Of a DNA stretch of 38,885 nucleotides, positions 22,824 to 31,674 are shown piece after piece. The stretch spans positions 1 to 38,885 of the forward strand of contig JAGAQA010000023.1 of the NCBI GenBank assembly GCA_017622995.1. The letters are read 5' to 3'. Position 1 is the first letter of the stretch, and each line of letters starts with the position of its first letter. The DNA comes from Oscillospiraceae bacterium. GTDB lineage: Bacteria > Bacillota > Clostridia > Oscillospirales > Oscillospiraceae. Made by a program: the position numbers and the translations under genes. Under the pieces are notes generated by a model, which saw nothing but the letters and a program-made list of their open reading frames with translations, was not told where the DNA came from and made no database searches.

Positions 22824-24824
22824 ATGGACGCGGTACTGCAAAGTGTCCTGCCCCGGTTTTTCCCGGAGGGCAGTGTACAAAGCTGCAGCCGTTACGGCTG
22901 CGGCCATATCAATGAAACCTATCTGGTGGTGACCAGGGACGGAAAACGCTATATTCTCCAGCGGATCAGCAGCCGGGCATTCCCGGATGTGGAGGGGCTC
23001 CAGGAGAACATCGCTGCCGTTACCCGGTATCTCCACGGAATTCTGGAAAATCCCAATGCCGCTCTGACCCTGGTTCCCACCCTGGATGGAAAGAACTGGT
23101 ACCATCACGGCCCGGACAGCGACTGGCGGGTGTTTGATTTCATCGAGGGGAGCGTCTGCCTTCAGTCCCCCCAGTGTCCCGGGGATCTGTACCAGAGCGC
23201 CATTGCCTTCGGCACCTTCCAGCAGCAGCTCAGCGGATTCCCGGCGGAAACCCTCCACGAAACCATTCGCAACTTCCACAACACCCCGGACCGGTTCCGG
23301 ATTTTCCGGGAGACCGTTGCCCGGGACCCCATGGGCAGGGCCGCTTCCGTGGAACAGGAAATCGCCTTTGCGCTGGCCCATGAGGAGGTGGGCTCCCGGC
23401 TGACGGAAATGCTCCACGCCGGGGTGCTCCCCCTGCGGGTGACCCACAACGATACCAAGCTCAACAATGTGATGCTGGATGAAAAGACCCATGCGCCCCT
23501 GTGCGTCATCGATCTGGATACCACCATGCCGGGGCTCAGCGCCTACGATTTCGGCGACTCCATCCGCTTCGGCGCGGCCACGGCGGCGGAGGACGAGAAG
23601 GATCTGAGCAAAATGGAAATGGATCTGGAGCTGTACCGCATTTTCACCCGGGGCTTTTTGAAGGCCTGCCCCGCCCTTACGGCGGCGGAGCGGAAGGCCC
23701 TGCCCCTGGGGGCGCTGACCATGACGCTGGAATGCGGCGTCCGGTTCCTGACGGACTACCTGGATGGAGACCACTATTTTGGAATCTCCTATCCCGAACA
23801 GAACCTGGATCGCTGCCGCACCCAGTTCAAGCTGGTGGCGGATATGGAAAACAAATGGAAGCAAATGGAACAAATCATTGAGGAGGAAACCTGGACTATG
23901 GAAAAACCCGTTCTTGTGGTTATGGCTGCCGGTATGGGCAGCCGCTATGGCGGACTGAAGCAGATTGACCCGGTGGGCAGCCAGGGAGAGGCCATTCTGG
24001 ACTACTCCCTGTATGATGCCCATGAGGCTGGCTTTGAGAAGGCCGTCATCATCATCAAGGAAGCCATTCGGAAGGACTTTATGGATACCGTAGGCGCCCG
24101 GCTGAAAAATGCCCCTATGGAAATTCGTTATGCCTACCAGGAGCTGTCTAAGCTCCCCCAGGGCTATTCCGTTCCCGAAGGCCGCACGAAACCCTGGGGC
24201 ACCTGCCACGCGGTTTGCTGTGCCCTGGAGGAGATCGGAAACGCACCCTTTGCGGTGATCAACGCCGATGATTACTACGGCAAGGCCGCCTTCCGGGAGA
24301 TCTACAACTATCTGAGCACCCACGGCGACGACGACAAGTACCGCTATTGTATGGTGGGCTATGAGATGGGCAAAACCGTAACCGACAACGGCTCCGTTGC
24401 CCGGGGCGTGTGCCGGGTAAACGAAGATGGCTTCCTGGACGCGGTGATCGAGCGCACCCGGATTGAAAAGCATCCCGGCGGCATCCACTACACCGAGGAC
24501 GGCGGCGAAAGCTGGGTGGATGTGGATGAAAAAGCCACGGTTTCCATGAATATGTGGGGCTTTACACCCAGCTTTGGCCGGGAGAGCAGAGCCCGGTTCC
24601 CGGCGTTCCTGGATCAGGCGCTGGCGCAGAATCCCTTGAAGGGCGAATACTTCCTGCCCTCCACCGTCACCGCCCTGCTGACGGAGGGGAAAGCCACCGT
24701 GCAGATGCTCTACTCCCCGGACAAGTGGCATGGTGTGACCTACGCGGCGGACAAGCCCGTGGTGGTGCAGGCCCTGGCCGACATGACCAAGGAAGGCCTC
24801 TACCCCGACGGCCTGTGGAAATAA
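22824..24824 (+). CDS. fused sugar kinase (APH/NahK-like) and sugar-phosphate nucleotidyltransferase
   Basis: Two-domain protein of 666 residues. Residues 1-358 are a phosphotransferase of the APH fold, similar in plan to N-acetylhexosamine 1-kinase: CGHINETYLV near the N-terminus, VTHNDTKLNNVML with catalytic Asp210 and Asn215, and VIDLDTTMPG (metal-binding Asp230/232). Residues 359-666 are an NTP-transferase domain: VVMAAGMGSRYGGLKQID, INADDYYGK and a SMNMWGFTP segment. Together they could phosphorylate a hexose or hexosamine at C1 and convert it to an NDP-sugar; the sugar is unknown. The ATG at 22824 is preferred because GGAAGGA lies 6 nt upstream. An in-frame ATG at 23898, preceded by GAGGAGG, could yield the second domain alone. 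Confidence 0.85.
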   Translation: MDAVLQSVLPRFFPEGSVQSCSRYGCGHINETYLVVTRDGKRYILQRISSRAFPDVEGLQENIAAVTRYLHGILENPNAALTLVPTLDGKNWYHHGPDSDWRVFDFIEGSVCLQSPQCPGDLYQSAIAFGTFQQQLSGFPAETLHETIRNFHNTPDRFRIFRETVARDPMGRAASVEQEIAFALAHEEVGSRLTEMLHAGVLPLRVTHNDTKLNNVMLDEKTHAPLCVIDLDTTMPGLSAYDFGDSIRFGAATAAEDEKDLSKMEMDLELYRIFTRGFLKACPALTAAERKALPLGALTMTLECGVRFLTDYLDGDHYFGISYPEQNLDRCRTQFKLVADMENKWKQMEQIIEEETWTMEKPVLVVMAAGMGSRYGGLKQIDPVGSQGEAILDYSLYDAHEAGFEKAVIIIKEAIRKDFMDTVGARLKNAPMEIRYAYQELSKLPQGYSVPEGRTKPWGTCHAVCCALEEIGNAPFAVINADDYYGKAAFREIYNYLSTHGDDDKYRYCMVGYEMGKTVTDNGSVARGVCRVNEDGFLDAVIERTRIEKHPGGIHYTEDGGESWVDVDEKATVSMNMWGFTPSFGRESRARFPAFLDQALAQNPLKGEYFLPSTVTALLTEGKATVQMLYSPDKWHGVTYAADKPVVVQALADMTKEGLYPDGLWK

Positions 24825-24833
24825 CGATGAAAT

Positions 24834-24864
24834 GAGCCCGGACGTTCGTCCGGGCTCGTTTTTT
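24834..24864 (+). terminator. terminator after the kinase-nucleotidyltransferase gene
   Basis: A 10-bp perfect stem GAGCCCGGAC / GTCCGGGCTC around GTTC is followed by G and six T. It lies between two convergent genes and touches the stop codon of the MBL-fold gene. Confidence 0.88.
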
Positions 24865-25660
24865 ACAGTTCGATGGTTTCCATATCCTCGGGAACAAAGA
24901 TATTGCCGTCAAAGGCGGTTCTTGCCTCCTGGGTCATCCGGGCCTTGCGGTCGGGGCCGTAGTCCTCGGTGTGGTAGATGACCATATTGGAAACCTGCAT
25001 TTCCTGGGCAAGCCTTGCGGCGTCCAGGCTGGTGACATGGCTGCGTTCATAGGGCTTGTAGATTTCCCGGTCCGCATACAGGCAGTAGGCTTCGCTGAAC
25101 AGCCATTTGGCCTGTTTGGCATACTTCTCCGTGGAGGGCTTAACGGGCTCGTCTCCCGCAAAGCACAGCATTTCGCCGTCAGGCAGCGCCAGCCGGAAGC
25201 CGAACTGCCGCATCTTTTTGGAGCCGATGTCAAAGGCGGTAAGCCGGAAGCCTGCCAGCGTCAGTTCCTCTCCGTCGGAAACCTCCCGGAACAGAATCTG
25301 ACTGTCAAAGTATTTGGTCAGCTTCCTGCCCAAAATCATGTGGCAGATGGCGCGCACATCCTGAAGCGTCTGCCTGCAGCCGGCCACGGTAAAGGTGCCG
25401 GTATAGCCTTCCTCCGCCATGGCGGTGGCCACGGCCCGGATGACCCAGGGGGTGCCCAGAATGTGGTCGCTGTGGCTGTGGGTGACGAACATAGCCCCCA
25501 GGGAGGTGACGGGCACATTCAGCCGGTCCAGCCGCACCAGAATCTCATTGCCGCCGCCGGCATCCACCAGCAGCCGGTTTTCTCCATCCTCCAGCAGGAA
25601 GCAGGTGTTGTATCGTTTCAGCACCAGCGCGCAGCCGGTGCCAAGAAAGGTAACGTTCAT
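24863..25660 (-). CDS. MBL-fold metallohydrolase (RNase Z-like)
   Basis: Metallo-beta-lactamase-fold protein of 265 residues. Visible features are MNVTFLGTG at the N-terminus, LLVDAGGGNEI, the metal motif HSHSDH (61-66), CFAGDEP as the later metal-binding Asp strand, and the C-terminal MVIYHTEDYG with a His ligand. The overall pattern is that of RNase Z-like or arylsulfatase-like members, but the flexible exosite arm of true tRNase Z is not evident, so the substrate is unknown. It starts 18 bp after pncB and is the last gene of the nicotinate unit. A role in NAD-related metabolite cleavage is possible only by context. Confidence 0.8.
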   Translation of the reverse strand: MNVTFLGTGCALVLKRYNTCFLLEDGENRLLVDAGGGNEILVRLDRLNVPVTSLGAMFVTHSHSDHILGTPWVIRAVATAMAEEGYTGTFTVAGCRQTLQDVRAICHMILGRKLTKYFDSQILFREVSDGEELTLAGFRLTAFDIGSKKMRQFGFRLALPDGEMLCFAGDEPVKPSTEKYAKQAKWLFSEAYCLYADREIYKPYERSHVTSLDAARLAQEMQVSNMVIYHTEDYGPDRKARMTQEARTAFDGNIFVPEDMETIEL

Positions 25661-25678
25661 AGTTGCGCTTCTCCTGAA

Positions 25679-26872
25679 TTATTTTCCCCGGTGCAGCCGG
25701 AAGTCCACGGAGCGCTTCAGGTAGGACAGGTACTCCTCATCCTGGCACATCTCCTTGCCGGGGGCATCGGAAAGCTTGGCCACCGGGTTGCCGTTGACAT
25801 ATTGGAGCTTGATGACAATGTTCAGGGCTTCCTCGCAGGTGTCGTTGGTTACGAAGGTGCCGATGCCGAAGGAGACCCGGGTTCTGTCCTTGAAGTGGTC
25901 GTAGAGCTTTTGGGCGTGGTCAAAGTCCAGACCGTCGCTGAACAGCAGTACCTTGCTTTTGGGGTCGGCGCCATACTTTTCGAAGTGGCGGATCATCTTT
26001 TCACCCCACGCGTAGGGATCGCCGCTGTCGTGGCGGACGCCGGAGTAGTTGTTCACCATGGCCCGGTCAAAGTCCAGCAGGAACAGGTCTGTGGTGATGG
26101 TGTCCGTCAAAGCGGTGCCGTTGTCGCCCCGGTACTCGTCGTACCAGTCGGCCATGGCATAGTGGTTGGTGTAGGCCAGAGGGATGGAATCAATGCCCTG
26201 GTACATCTGCACGAACTCATGGGCGTAGGTGCCCACGGGAATCAGGTTGTACTTCCAGGCAAGGTAGACATTGGAGGTGCCCACGCAGTTGAGGGTCTCC
26301 TGGGCCAGTCTGCGCACGGCCTCCTCCTGCCACTGGCGGGAGAGACGGCGGCGGCAGCCGAATTCCGCAAAATTGAAGGTGTACTTCCCGGAATGGAAGT
26401 CCTGGATTTTCTGCTCCAGCTTTTCCCGGGCGGAGGCCTCCAGGGTGGCGTAATCGAAATGCATCCGGAAATAGACTTCGTTGACGATTTCCAGCAGATA
26501 GATTTCAAACTGCATGGCGCTGAACATGGGCCCCTTTACAGTGAGGATCAGCTCTCCCGTTTCACTCAGGCCGGTGTGAACATACTCCCGGATGGGGTGC
26601 CACAGCCGCAGGAACTCCACATAGTCGCTTTTGATGTAGCGAATGGAGCGCAGATAGTCCAGCTCTTCTTTGGTAAAACGCAGGGAGCACAAGTGGTCGA
26701 TCTGCTCGTTGATCTCTTGAAGCATCTCAGGGGTGAATACGGTGTTCTGGTTGCGGCACTTAAAATAGTATTCGCCGTTCAGATCCGTGTGCTTGTGGAA
26801 GATCACCTGATCCATGTTGAATTTATACAGATCGGTGTCCAGCAGGGAGGTGACAATGGGTTCCAGTTTCAT
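25679..26872 (-). CDS. pncB: nicotinate phosphoribosyltransferase
   Basis: Converts nicotinate and PRPP to nicotinate mononucleotide with ATP, the entry step of NAD salvage; 397 residues, fitting the PncB family. Motifs include SLLDTDLYKFNMDQVIF at the N-terminus, the phosphorylatable-His neighbourhood in the TNHYAMADWYDEY region, the SGVRHDSGDPYAWGEK signature, and SKVLLFSDGLDFDHA. The ATG at 26872 follows GAAGG. It lies 15 bp after the nucleotide adenylyltransferase-like gene, giving two consecutive enzymes of the same route in one transcript. Confidence 0.94.
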   Translation of the reverse strand: MKLEPIVTSLLDTDLYKFNMDQVIFHKHTDLNGEYYFKCRNQNTVFTPEMLQEINEQIDHLCSLRFTKEELDYLRSIRYIKSDYVEFLRLWHPIREYVHTGLSETGELILTVKGPMFSAMQFEIYLLEIVNEVYFRMHFDYATLEASAREKLEQKIQDFHSGKYTFNFAEFGCRRRLSRQWQEEAVRRLAQETLNCVGTSNVYLAWKYNLIPVGTYAHEFVQMYQGIDSIPLAYTNHYAMADWYDEYRGDNGTALTDTITTDLFLLDFDRAMVNNYSGVRHDSGDPYAWGEKMIRHFEKYGADPKSKVLLFSDGLDFDHAQKLYDHFKDRTRVSFGIGTFVTNDTCEEALNIVIKLQYVNGNPVAKLSDAPGKEMCQDEEYLSYLKRSVDFRLHRGK

Positions 26873-26887
26873 ACAATTGCCTTCTTT

Positions 26888-27445
26888 TTATATACTTTCG
26901 GTCTCCGAATGCGCCTGGGAGGCCAGGGCCATCTCCCGAAGAATCGGGTACATGGCGTGATTTTCCGGACTTACATAGCGTTCCCACCGGGCACGGTCGT
27001 CCTCGATGAGAAAGATACGCATCTGGGAAGCGGATATGGCGATGGTTTTGGGAATGTAGAGCTCGGCAATGCGTACGCCCTGGACGCTGTCGAACCAGTC
27101 CAGTCTGCGGCTTTCCTTGCCGGAGACCAGCAGGTCCGGAAGACAGCCGAAACGGGTGCGCACATTCTGGAGCACATAGTCTCCCCAGGCGGCGGTGTTG
27201 CCCACGCCGATGTCCGGCAGGGGGTAGATTTCCACCGCGTCCCCAAAGAGATTGCGCAGCAGCTGCCGCCGGATTTCATAGGGGAAGGGGTTGGTGCTGG
27301 TGCCGGATTCCTGGGAGGAACCGACGAAAATGCCCACCCGGCGGCACAGGGAAAGGGCCGTGCGGATCATCTGCTCGTGGCCCGCGTGGACCACCTGAAA
27401 CCGCCCAACCAGAATTCCCAGGGAAAAGGGCTTTTCACTATCCAA
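26888..27445 (-). CDS. NMN/NaMN adenylyltransferase-like protein (NadM/NadR type)
   Basis: Nucleotidyltransferase of 185 residues with the HxGH motif: GILVGRFQVVHAGHEQMI (His20, His23) and a later AISASQMR corresponding to the ISxSxxR signature. It resembles NadM/NadR-type adenylyltransferases that make NAD or its deamido form from the mononucleotide, which fits the adjacent pncB. The start is placed at TTG 27445: the promoter at 27478-27506 predicts transcription beginning near 27471, so a TTG at 27469 would be almost leaderless, while AAAGGGTGG precedes 27445 at a good distance. Substrate preference (NMN or NaMN) is not readable, and other cytidylyltransferase-like roles remain possible. 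Confidence 0.78.
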   Translation of the reverse strand: MDSEKPFSLGILVGRFQVVHAGHEQMIRTALSLCRRVGIFVGSSQESGTSTNPFPYEIRRQLLRNLFGDAVEIYPLPDIGVGNTAAWGDYVLQNVRTRFGCLPDLLVSGKESRRLDWFDSVQGVRIAELYIPKTIAISASQMRIFLIEDDRARWERYVSPENHAMYPILREMALASQAHSETESI

Positions 27446-27477
27446 TTTGATCCCACCCTTTGCGCTCAAGTGCCTTT

Positions 27478-27506
27478 ATTTTACCAGAACAATCCCATAC
27501 AGTCAA
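27478..27506 (-). promoter_or_regulatory. promoter of the nicotinate salvage operon
   Basis: On the minus strand TTGACT (27501-27506) and TAAAAT (27478-27483) are separated by 17 bp. It directly follows the argF terminator, so the NAD genes are a separate unit from the arg operon. Confidence 0.65.
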
Positions 27507-27539
27507 ATAAAAACTTCCCCGGGGAAATCCCGGGGAAGT
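27503..27539 (-). terminator. terminator of the arg operon
   Basis: On the minus strand an 11-bp stem ACTTCCCCGGG / CCCGGGGAAGT around ATTTC is followed by TTTTATTTG. It begins 5 bp past the argF stop. Confidence 0.9.
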
Positions 27540-27543
27540 GGGG

Positions 27544-28533
27544 TTATACCAAAGTGGCGGCCATGACGGCCTTGATGGTGTGCATCCGGTTTTCGGCTTC
27601 ATCAAAGACGATGGATTGACTGCCTTCAAACACGGAATCCGTAACCTCCATGCAGGTCAGGCCGAACTTTTCCCGGACCTGCTGGCCGATGCCGGTGCCC
27701 AGATCGTGGAAGGCGGGCAGGCAGTGCATGAACCGGCACTGCTTCCCTGCGTTTTTCATCAGGCTTTCCGTCACCCGATAGGGGAGAAGATCCTGAATCC
27801 GCTGCTCCCAAACCCGGTCGCTTTCACCCATGGAGACCCACACATCGGTATAGATCACATCGGCAGCCTTGGTGGCCAGAATGGGATCGGTGATGAATTC
27901 CAGGGTGGCGCCGTTTTCCGCGGCAATCTGGGCGCAGATCCCCCGCAGCTCCATGTCGGGGAAATACTTCTCCGGGGCGCAGGCCACAAAGTGCATGCCC
28001 ATCTTGGCGCAGCCAACCATCAGGGAGTTGGCCATGTTGAACCGGGCGTCGCCCATGAACACCAGCTTCTTGCCCTTCAGGGAGCCGAAGTGCTCCTCAA
28101 TGGTCAGAAAATCCGCCAGAACCTGGGTAGGATGGTACTCGTTGGTCAGACCGTTCCATACGGGAACCCCCGCGTATTTGGCCAGGGTTTCTACCAGCTC
28201 CTGGCCGTAGCCCCGGTACTCGATGCCGTCGTACATCCGGCCCAGGACCCGGGCGGTGTCGGCAATGCTTTCCTTTTTGCCCATCTGGGAGCTCTGGGGA
28301 TCCAGGTAGGTGCAGTGCATGCCCAGGTCAAAAGCTGCCACTTCAAAGGCGCAGCGGGTACGGGTGCTGTTTTTCTCAAACAGCAGGGCAATGTTCTTGC
28401 CGGTGCACAGCTGGTGGGGAAGGCCGGCCTTTTTCTTGGCTTTCAGATCCGCGGACAGGTCCAGAAGAGAACGGATCTGCTCCGGAGTGAAGTCCAGCAG
28501 CTTCAGAAAGCTCTTGCCTTTCAGGTCTTTCAT
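27544..28533 (-). CDS. argF: ornithine carbamoyltransferase
   Basis: Makes citrulline from ornithine and carbamoyl phosphate; 329 residues. Carbamoyl-phosphate motifs STRTR (56-60) and HPTQ (134-137), the ornithine-side loop DVWVSMGE (230-237) and HCLP (270-273) are all intact, and the SMG sequence distinguishes it from aspartate carbamoyltransferase. The ATG at 28533 follows AAAGGAG. It is the last gene of the arg unit, 12 bp after the ABC permease gene. The same reaction can run catabolically (ArcB), but linkage to argG and argH favours biosynthesis. Confidence 0.95.
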   Translation of the reverse strand: MKDLKGKSFLKLLDFTPEQIRSLLDLSADLKAKKKAGLPHQLCTGKNIALLFEKNSTRTRCAFEVAAFDLGMHCTYLDPQSSQMGKKESIADTARVLGRMYDGIEYRGYGQELVETLAKYAGVPVWNGLTNEYHPTQVLADFLTIEEHFGSLKGKKLVFMGDARFNMANSLMVGCAKMGMHFVACAPEKYFPDMELRGICAQIAAENGATLEFITDPILATKAADVIYTDVWVSMGESDRVWEQRIQDLLPYRVTESLMKNAGKQCRFMHCLPAFHDLGTGIGQQVREKFGLTCMEVTDSVFEGSQSIVFDEAENRMHTIKAVMAATLV

Positions 28534-28545
28534 GGTGATGCTCCT

Positions 28546-29223
28546 TTATTTCTTACTCATGCGCTTTTCAAAGTGCTCCAGTGCGGCAGTGAGCACCAGC
28601 ACCAGTGTCAGGTAGGTCAGTGCCACCAGCAGCAGGGGGTTCACGGCGTCGTAGGTGTTGTTTCTTACCAGATTTCCGGCCCGGGTCAGGTCCACCACGG
28701 CCACATAACCGGCAACGGAGGTTTCCTTCAGCAGGGCGATGAACTCATTGCCGATGGCGGGGAGAATGTAGTGGATGGCCTGGGGGAAGATGATTTGCCG
28801 CATGGTCTGCAGTCTGGAAAGTCCCAGGCTCCGTCCGGCCTCCGCCTGGCCGCCGTCAACGGCCTGGATGCCGCTGCGGATCAGCTCCGCCATGTAGGCA
28901 CCGGAGTTGATGCCGAAGGTCAGTACGGCTACCACGGTGCCCTCGGAGGAGGAAAAGATGATGAAGTAGAAGATGAGCAGCAGCACCACCACAGGGATGC
29001 CCCGGATGACCTTTACATACAGGTCGCACAGCCAGGCGGCGGGGGCAAGCCCGGGGCTGTCTTCCGCGAAGTACTTGACCACGGCGATGAGGGTTCCGAT
29101 GACCACGCCGATAATCAGTGCCCCCAGGGTGATGACGACGGTGTTGCTCAGACCCTCCAGCATCATGTGCCAGTAGCCCGTTACCAGGAAGGTTTCATTC
29201 AGTTTTTCCAGCCATGCGCTCAT
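28546..29223 (-). CDS. amino-acid ABC transporter permease (HisM family)
   Basis: Membrane permease of 225 residues with about five hydrophobic helices, of the polar amino-acid ABC importer family. The coupling signature (EAA loop) is EAGRSLGLSRLQTMRQIIFPQA, split here as EAGRSLGLS and MRQIIFPQA. It starts 4 bp after the binding-protein stop, and the ribosome site AAGGGG overlaps that stop, so the two are translationally coupled. The matching ATP-binding subunit is not encoded in the operon and must come from elsewhere. Given its place between argH and argF, the substrate may be arginine, ornithine or citrulline. Confidence 0.9.
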   Translation of the reverse strand: MSAWLEKLNETFLVTGYWHMMLEGLSNTVVITLGALIIGVVIGTLIAVVKYFAEDSPGLAPAAWLCDLYVKVIRGIPVVVLLLIFYFIIFSSSEGTVVAVLTFGINSGAYMAELIRSGIQAVDGGQAEAGRSLGLSRLQTMRQIIFPQAIHYILPAIGNEFIALLKETSVAGYVAVVDLTRAGNLVRNNTYDAVNPLLLVALTYLTLVLVLTAALEHFEKRMSKK

Positions 29224-29227
29224 TTCA

Positions 29228-30016
29228 TTACCCCTTCAGAGGAGAGGTGAAGGGCGCCTCGTATTTTTGGAAGATTTCGGCGATGGTGCCGTCGGCCAGC
29301 ATACCTTCCAGAATGGTATTGATCTTTGCAATGGTGTCCTCGCTGCCGAAGGCCATGGCAAAGGCGTAGGGCTCGGTGGTCATGGCCTCGTCCAGGATCA
29401 CCAGCTGGTCGCCGCCCTGGGCATTGTAGGTCTTTACCATGTCGGCAGCGGTCAGATCGTCAATGACCCAGGCGTCTACCTTGCCCTGAAGCACGGCGGA
29501 CTGGGCATCGTTGTTGGCGGCGTAGGCGTTCACGGTGTAGCCGTTTTCCATGCAGAAGGACTCGGCGGTGGTGCCGGTCTGGACGGATACGGTCTTGCCG
29601 GTCAGGTCGGCCTTACCGGTGATGGGGCTGCCTTCCTTTACCACGATGGCCTGGGCGGCCAGGCAGTAGGGCTCGGTGAAGAGCACGTTCTTCTGCCGCT
29701 TTTCGGTGACGGAGATACCGGATACGCCCATGTCGTACTTGCCGGCCTGAACACCGGGCAGCACGGAGTCAAAGTCCATCTGCTGAATCTCCAGGGTTAC
29801 GCCCAGTTCCTTGCAGACGATTTCCAGAATGTCGATCTCGATGCCTTCCACCTTGCCGTCTCCGGAAAGAGACTCAAAGGGCGGGAAGTCGGGGCTGGTG
29901 GCAATCACCAGCTTGCCGGCCTTTTGGAGCTTCTTCAGGGGGGTACCCTTGGTGCCGCAGCCTGCCATGGTCAGTGTCAGGATCACACACAGAACAATCG
30001 CAATCAGTTTTTTCAT
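29228..30016 (-). CDS. amino-acid ABC transporter substrate-binding lipoprotein
   Basis: Extracellular lipoprotein of 262 residues. The signal peptide ends in lipobox LTMAGC with Cys20 as lipidation site. The mature part is an SBP_bac_3 domain: LVIATSPDFPPFES, GIEIDILEIVCKELG, YDMGVSGISVTEKR and LTGKTVSVQTGTTAE, typical of polar amino-acid binding proteins. It starts 13 bp after argH and is followed by its permease. The ligand is probably a basic amino acid or an arginine-pathway intermediate, by context only. Confidence 0.92.
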   Translation of the reverse strand: MKKLIAIVLCVILTLTMAGCGTKGTPLKKLQKAGKLVIATSPDFPPFESLSGDGKVEGIEIDILEIVCKELGVTLEIQQMDFDSVLPGVQAGKYDMGVSGISVTEKRQKNVLFTEPYCLAAQAIVVKEGSPITGKADLTGKTVSVQTGTTAESFCMENGYTVNAYAANNDAQSAVLQGKVDAWVIDDLTAADMVKTYNAQGGDQLVILDEAMTTEPYAFAMAFGSEDTIAKINTILEGMLADGTIAEIFQKYEAPFTSPLKG

Positions 30017-30029
30017 AATTCTCTTCCTC

Positions 30030-31400
30030 TCAGTTCAGTTTTGATTTTACAAACGCAATCTGGTTTTCCACCGACGCGATGCCGGTTCCGCCAAGACTGA
30101 TTCGTTTCTCTACACAGGTTTTCAGGTCCACCGCCTGGTAAACATCGGACTCTATCAGTGTGCTGCGGGCCCTGTAGTCTTCCAGGGGGTAGGTTTCCAG
30201 CACCAGATCCTTTGCCATGCAGTCTGCCACGATGGCACCGGAAATTTTATAGGCGCTGCGGAAGGGCAGCCCCTTGCGGACCAGGTAGTCGGCAAGGTCC
30301 GTGGCGTTGATAAAGCCCTTTTGGGCGGCCAGAAGCATATTCTCTTCCTTTGCCTGCATACCCCGGAGCATTTCCGTGAACACCTTCAGGCACATCTGAA
30401 CGGTGTCGCAGGCATCGAAGACCCCTTCCTTGTCCTCCTGCATATCCTTGTTGTAGGCCAGAGGCAGCCCTTTCATGGTGGTGAGCAGCCCCATCAGGTC
30501 GCCGTAGACCCTTCCGGTTTTGCCCCGGACCAGCTCGGCCATATCCGGGTTCTTTTTCTGGGGCATGATGGAGGAGCCAGTGGTGTAGGCGTCGGACAGC
30601 TCCACAAACCGGAATTCCCAGCTGCACCAGAGGATCACTTCCTCGGAAAAGCGGGACAGGTGCATCATGAGAACCGCCAGGCAGCTTAGAAATTCAATGC
30701 AGAAATCCCGGTCGGAGACCCCGTCCATGCTGTTGCGGCACACATCGTCAAAGCCCAGGAGATTGGCCTCCATCACCCGGTCGGTATGGTAGGTGGTGCC
30801 TGCCAGGGCGCAGGAGCCGATGGGGGAGATATTGATGCGTTTCCGGCAGTCGGAAAGCCGGTCCAGATCCCGCAGCAGCATCATGGCATAGGCCATCAGG
30901 TGGTGCCCGAAGGTCACGGGCTGAGCCCGCTGCATATGGGTGTAGCCCGGGAGAATGGCGGCTTTGTAGGTCTGCGCCTTCTCTGTCAGAACCTCCAGCA
31001 GCCCACGGATGAGCGATGTAATCTCGTCTGTCTGATTTCGCAGGTACAGCCGCAGATCCAGGGCCACCTGATCGTTTCGGCTCCGGGCGGTGTGAAGCTT
31101 TTTGCCCACATCCCCCAGCCGCTGGGTCAGCTCCTGCTCCACGAACATATGGATGTCCTCGCAGTCCATGTTGAAGGCCAGCTTGCCGCTGTTCAGGTCC
31201 TCCAAAATGCCCTGCAGGCCCTCGATCAGGGTGTCCGCCTCCTCCTGGGTCAGGATCCCGCAGGACCCCAGCATGGCGGCATGGGCCTGGGAGCCGGTGA
31301 TGTCCTGAACATACATCCGGCTGTCAAAGGGGAGGGAGGAATTGAAGTCGTCTGCCAGACGGCTGGTCACACCGTCGGTCCGTCCTGCCCATAGTTTCAT
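30030..31400 (-). CDS. argH: argininosuccinate lyase
   Basis: Cleaves argininosuccinate to arginine and fumarate; 456 residues, usual for ArgH. Signatures: KLWAGRTDG start, HTARSRNDQVALDLRLYLR, the general-acid region PGYTHMQRAQPVTFGHH, and the fumarase-superfamily signature GSSIMPQKKNP (275-285). The ATG at 31400 is preceded by AAAGGA, and a longer frame to 31649 would read through the palindromic repeat. A 275-bp gap to argG holds that repeat, with no clear terminator or new promoter, so joint transcription with argG is likely. Confidence 0.95.
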   Translation of the reverse strand: MKLWAGRTDGVTSRLADDFNSSLPFDSRMYVQDITGSQAHAAMLGSCGILTQEEADTLIEGLQGILEDLNSGKLAFNMDCEDIHMFVEQELTQRLGDVGKKLHTARSRNDQVALDLRLYLRNQTDEITSLIRGLLEVLTEKAQTYKAAILPGYTHMQRAQPVTFGHHLMAYAMMLLRDLDRLSDCRKRINISPIGSCALAGTTYHTDRVMEANLLGFDDVCRNSMDGVSDRDFCIEFLSCLAVLMMHLSRFSEEVILWCSWEFRFVELSDAYTTGSSIMPQKKNPDMAELVRGKTGRVYGDLMGLLTTMKGLPLAYNKDMQEDKEGVFDACDTVQMCLKVFTEMLRGMQAKEENMLLAAQKGFINATDLADYLVRKGLPFRSAYKISGAIVADCMAKDLVLETYPLEDYRARSTLIESDVYQAVDLKTCVEKRISLGGTGIASVENQIAFVKSKLN

Positions 31401-31475
31401 GGGGATCGTCCTTTCGTTCAGATTTCGGCCCCGCGGAGAGCAGGGGGGAAATAAGGATTTGTGGGTAGGCGCTCT

Positions 31476-31585
31476 TGGCTCCCCCTTTGGGGGAGCTGGC
31501 ACGGCGTAAGCCGTGACTGAGAGGGCCCTCTCCGCCCCCATAGGGGGCACCTCTCCCATAGGGAGAGGCAAGGCGCCTTCGGCGC
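31476..31585. repeat. palindromic intergenic repeat between argG and argH
   Basis: A chain of small hairpins: GGCTCCCCCTTTGGGGGAGC, CACGGCGTAAGCCGTG, CCGCCCCCATAGGGGGC, CTCTCCCATAGGGAGAG and GGCGCCTTCGGCGC. The first two are an inverted relative of 154-199 near the window start. It is a non-coding dispersed repeat within the 275-bp argG-argH gap; transcribed, it could influence expression of the downstream argH part. Confidence 0.75.
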
Positions 31586-31674
31586 AGACTGCAAATGGCC
31601 CGCCAAATTCCCAATTCACCCGTTTGCCCATAAACACCGGGCCGCACAATCGCTCAATGGCGGGTTACGAAGGC

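Noticed and set aside
24971-27619. 882-codon plus-strand frame across the MBL, pncB and adenylyltransferase genes
   Set aside because: It spans three well-supported minus-strand genes and their promoter; no motif or ribosome site supports it.
31401-31649. N-terminal extension of argH
   Set aside because: The extension reads through a palindromic repeat, whereas the ATG at 31400 has a ribosome site and starts exactly at the ArgH family N-terminus.
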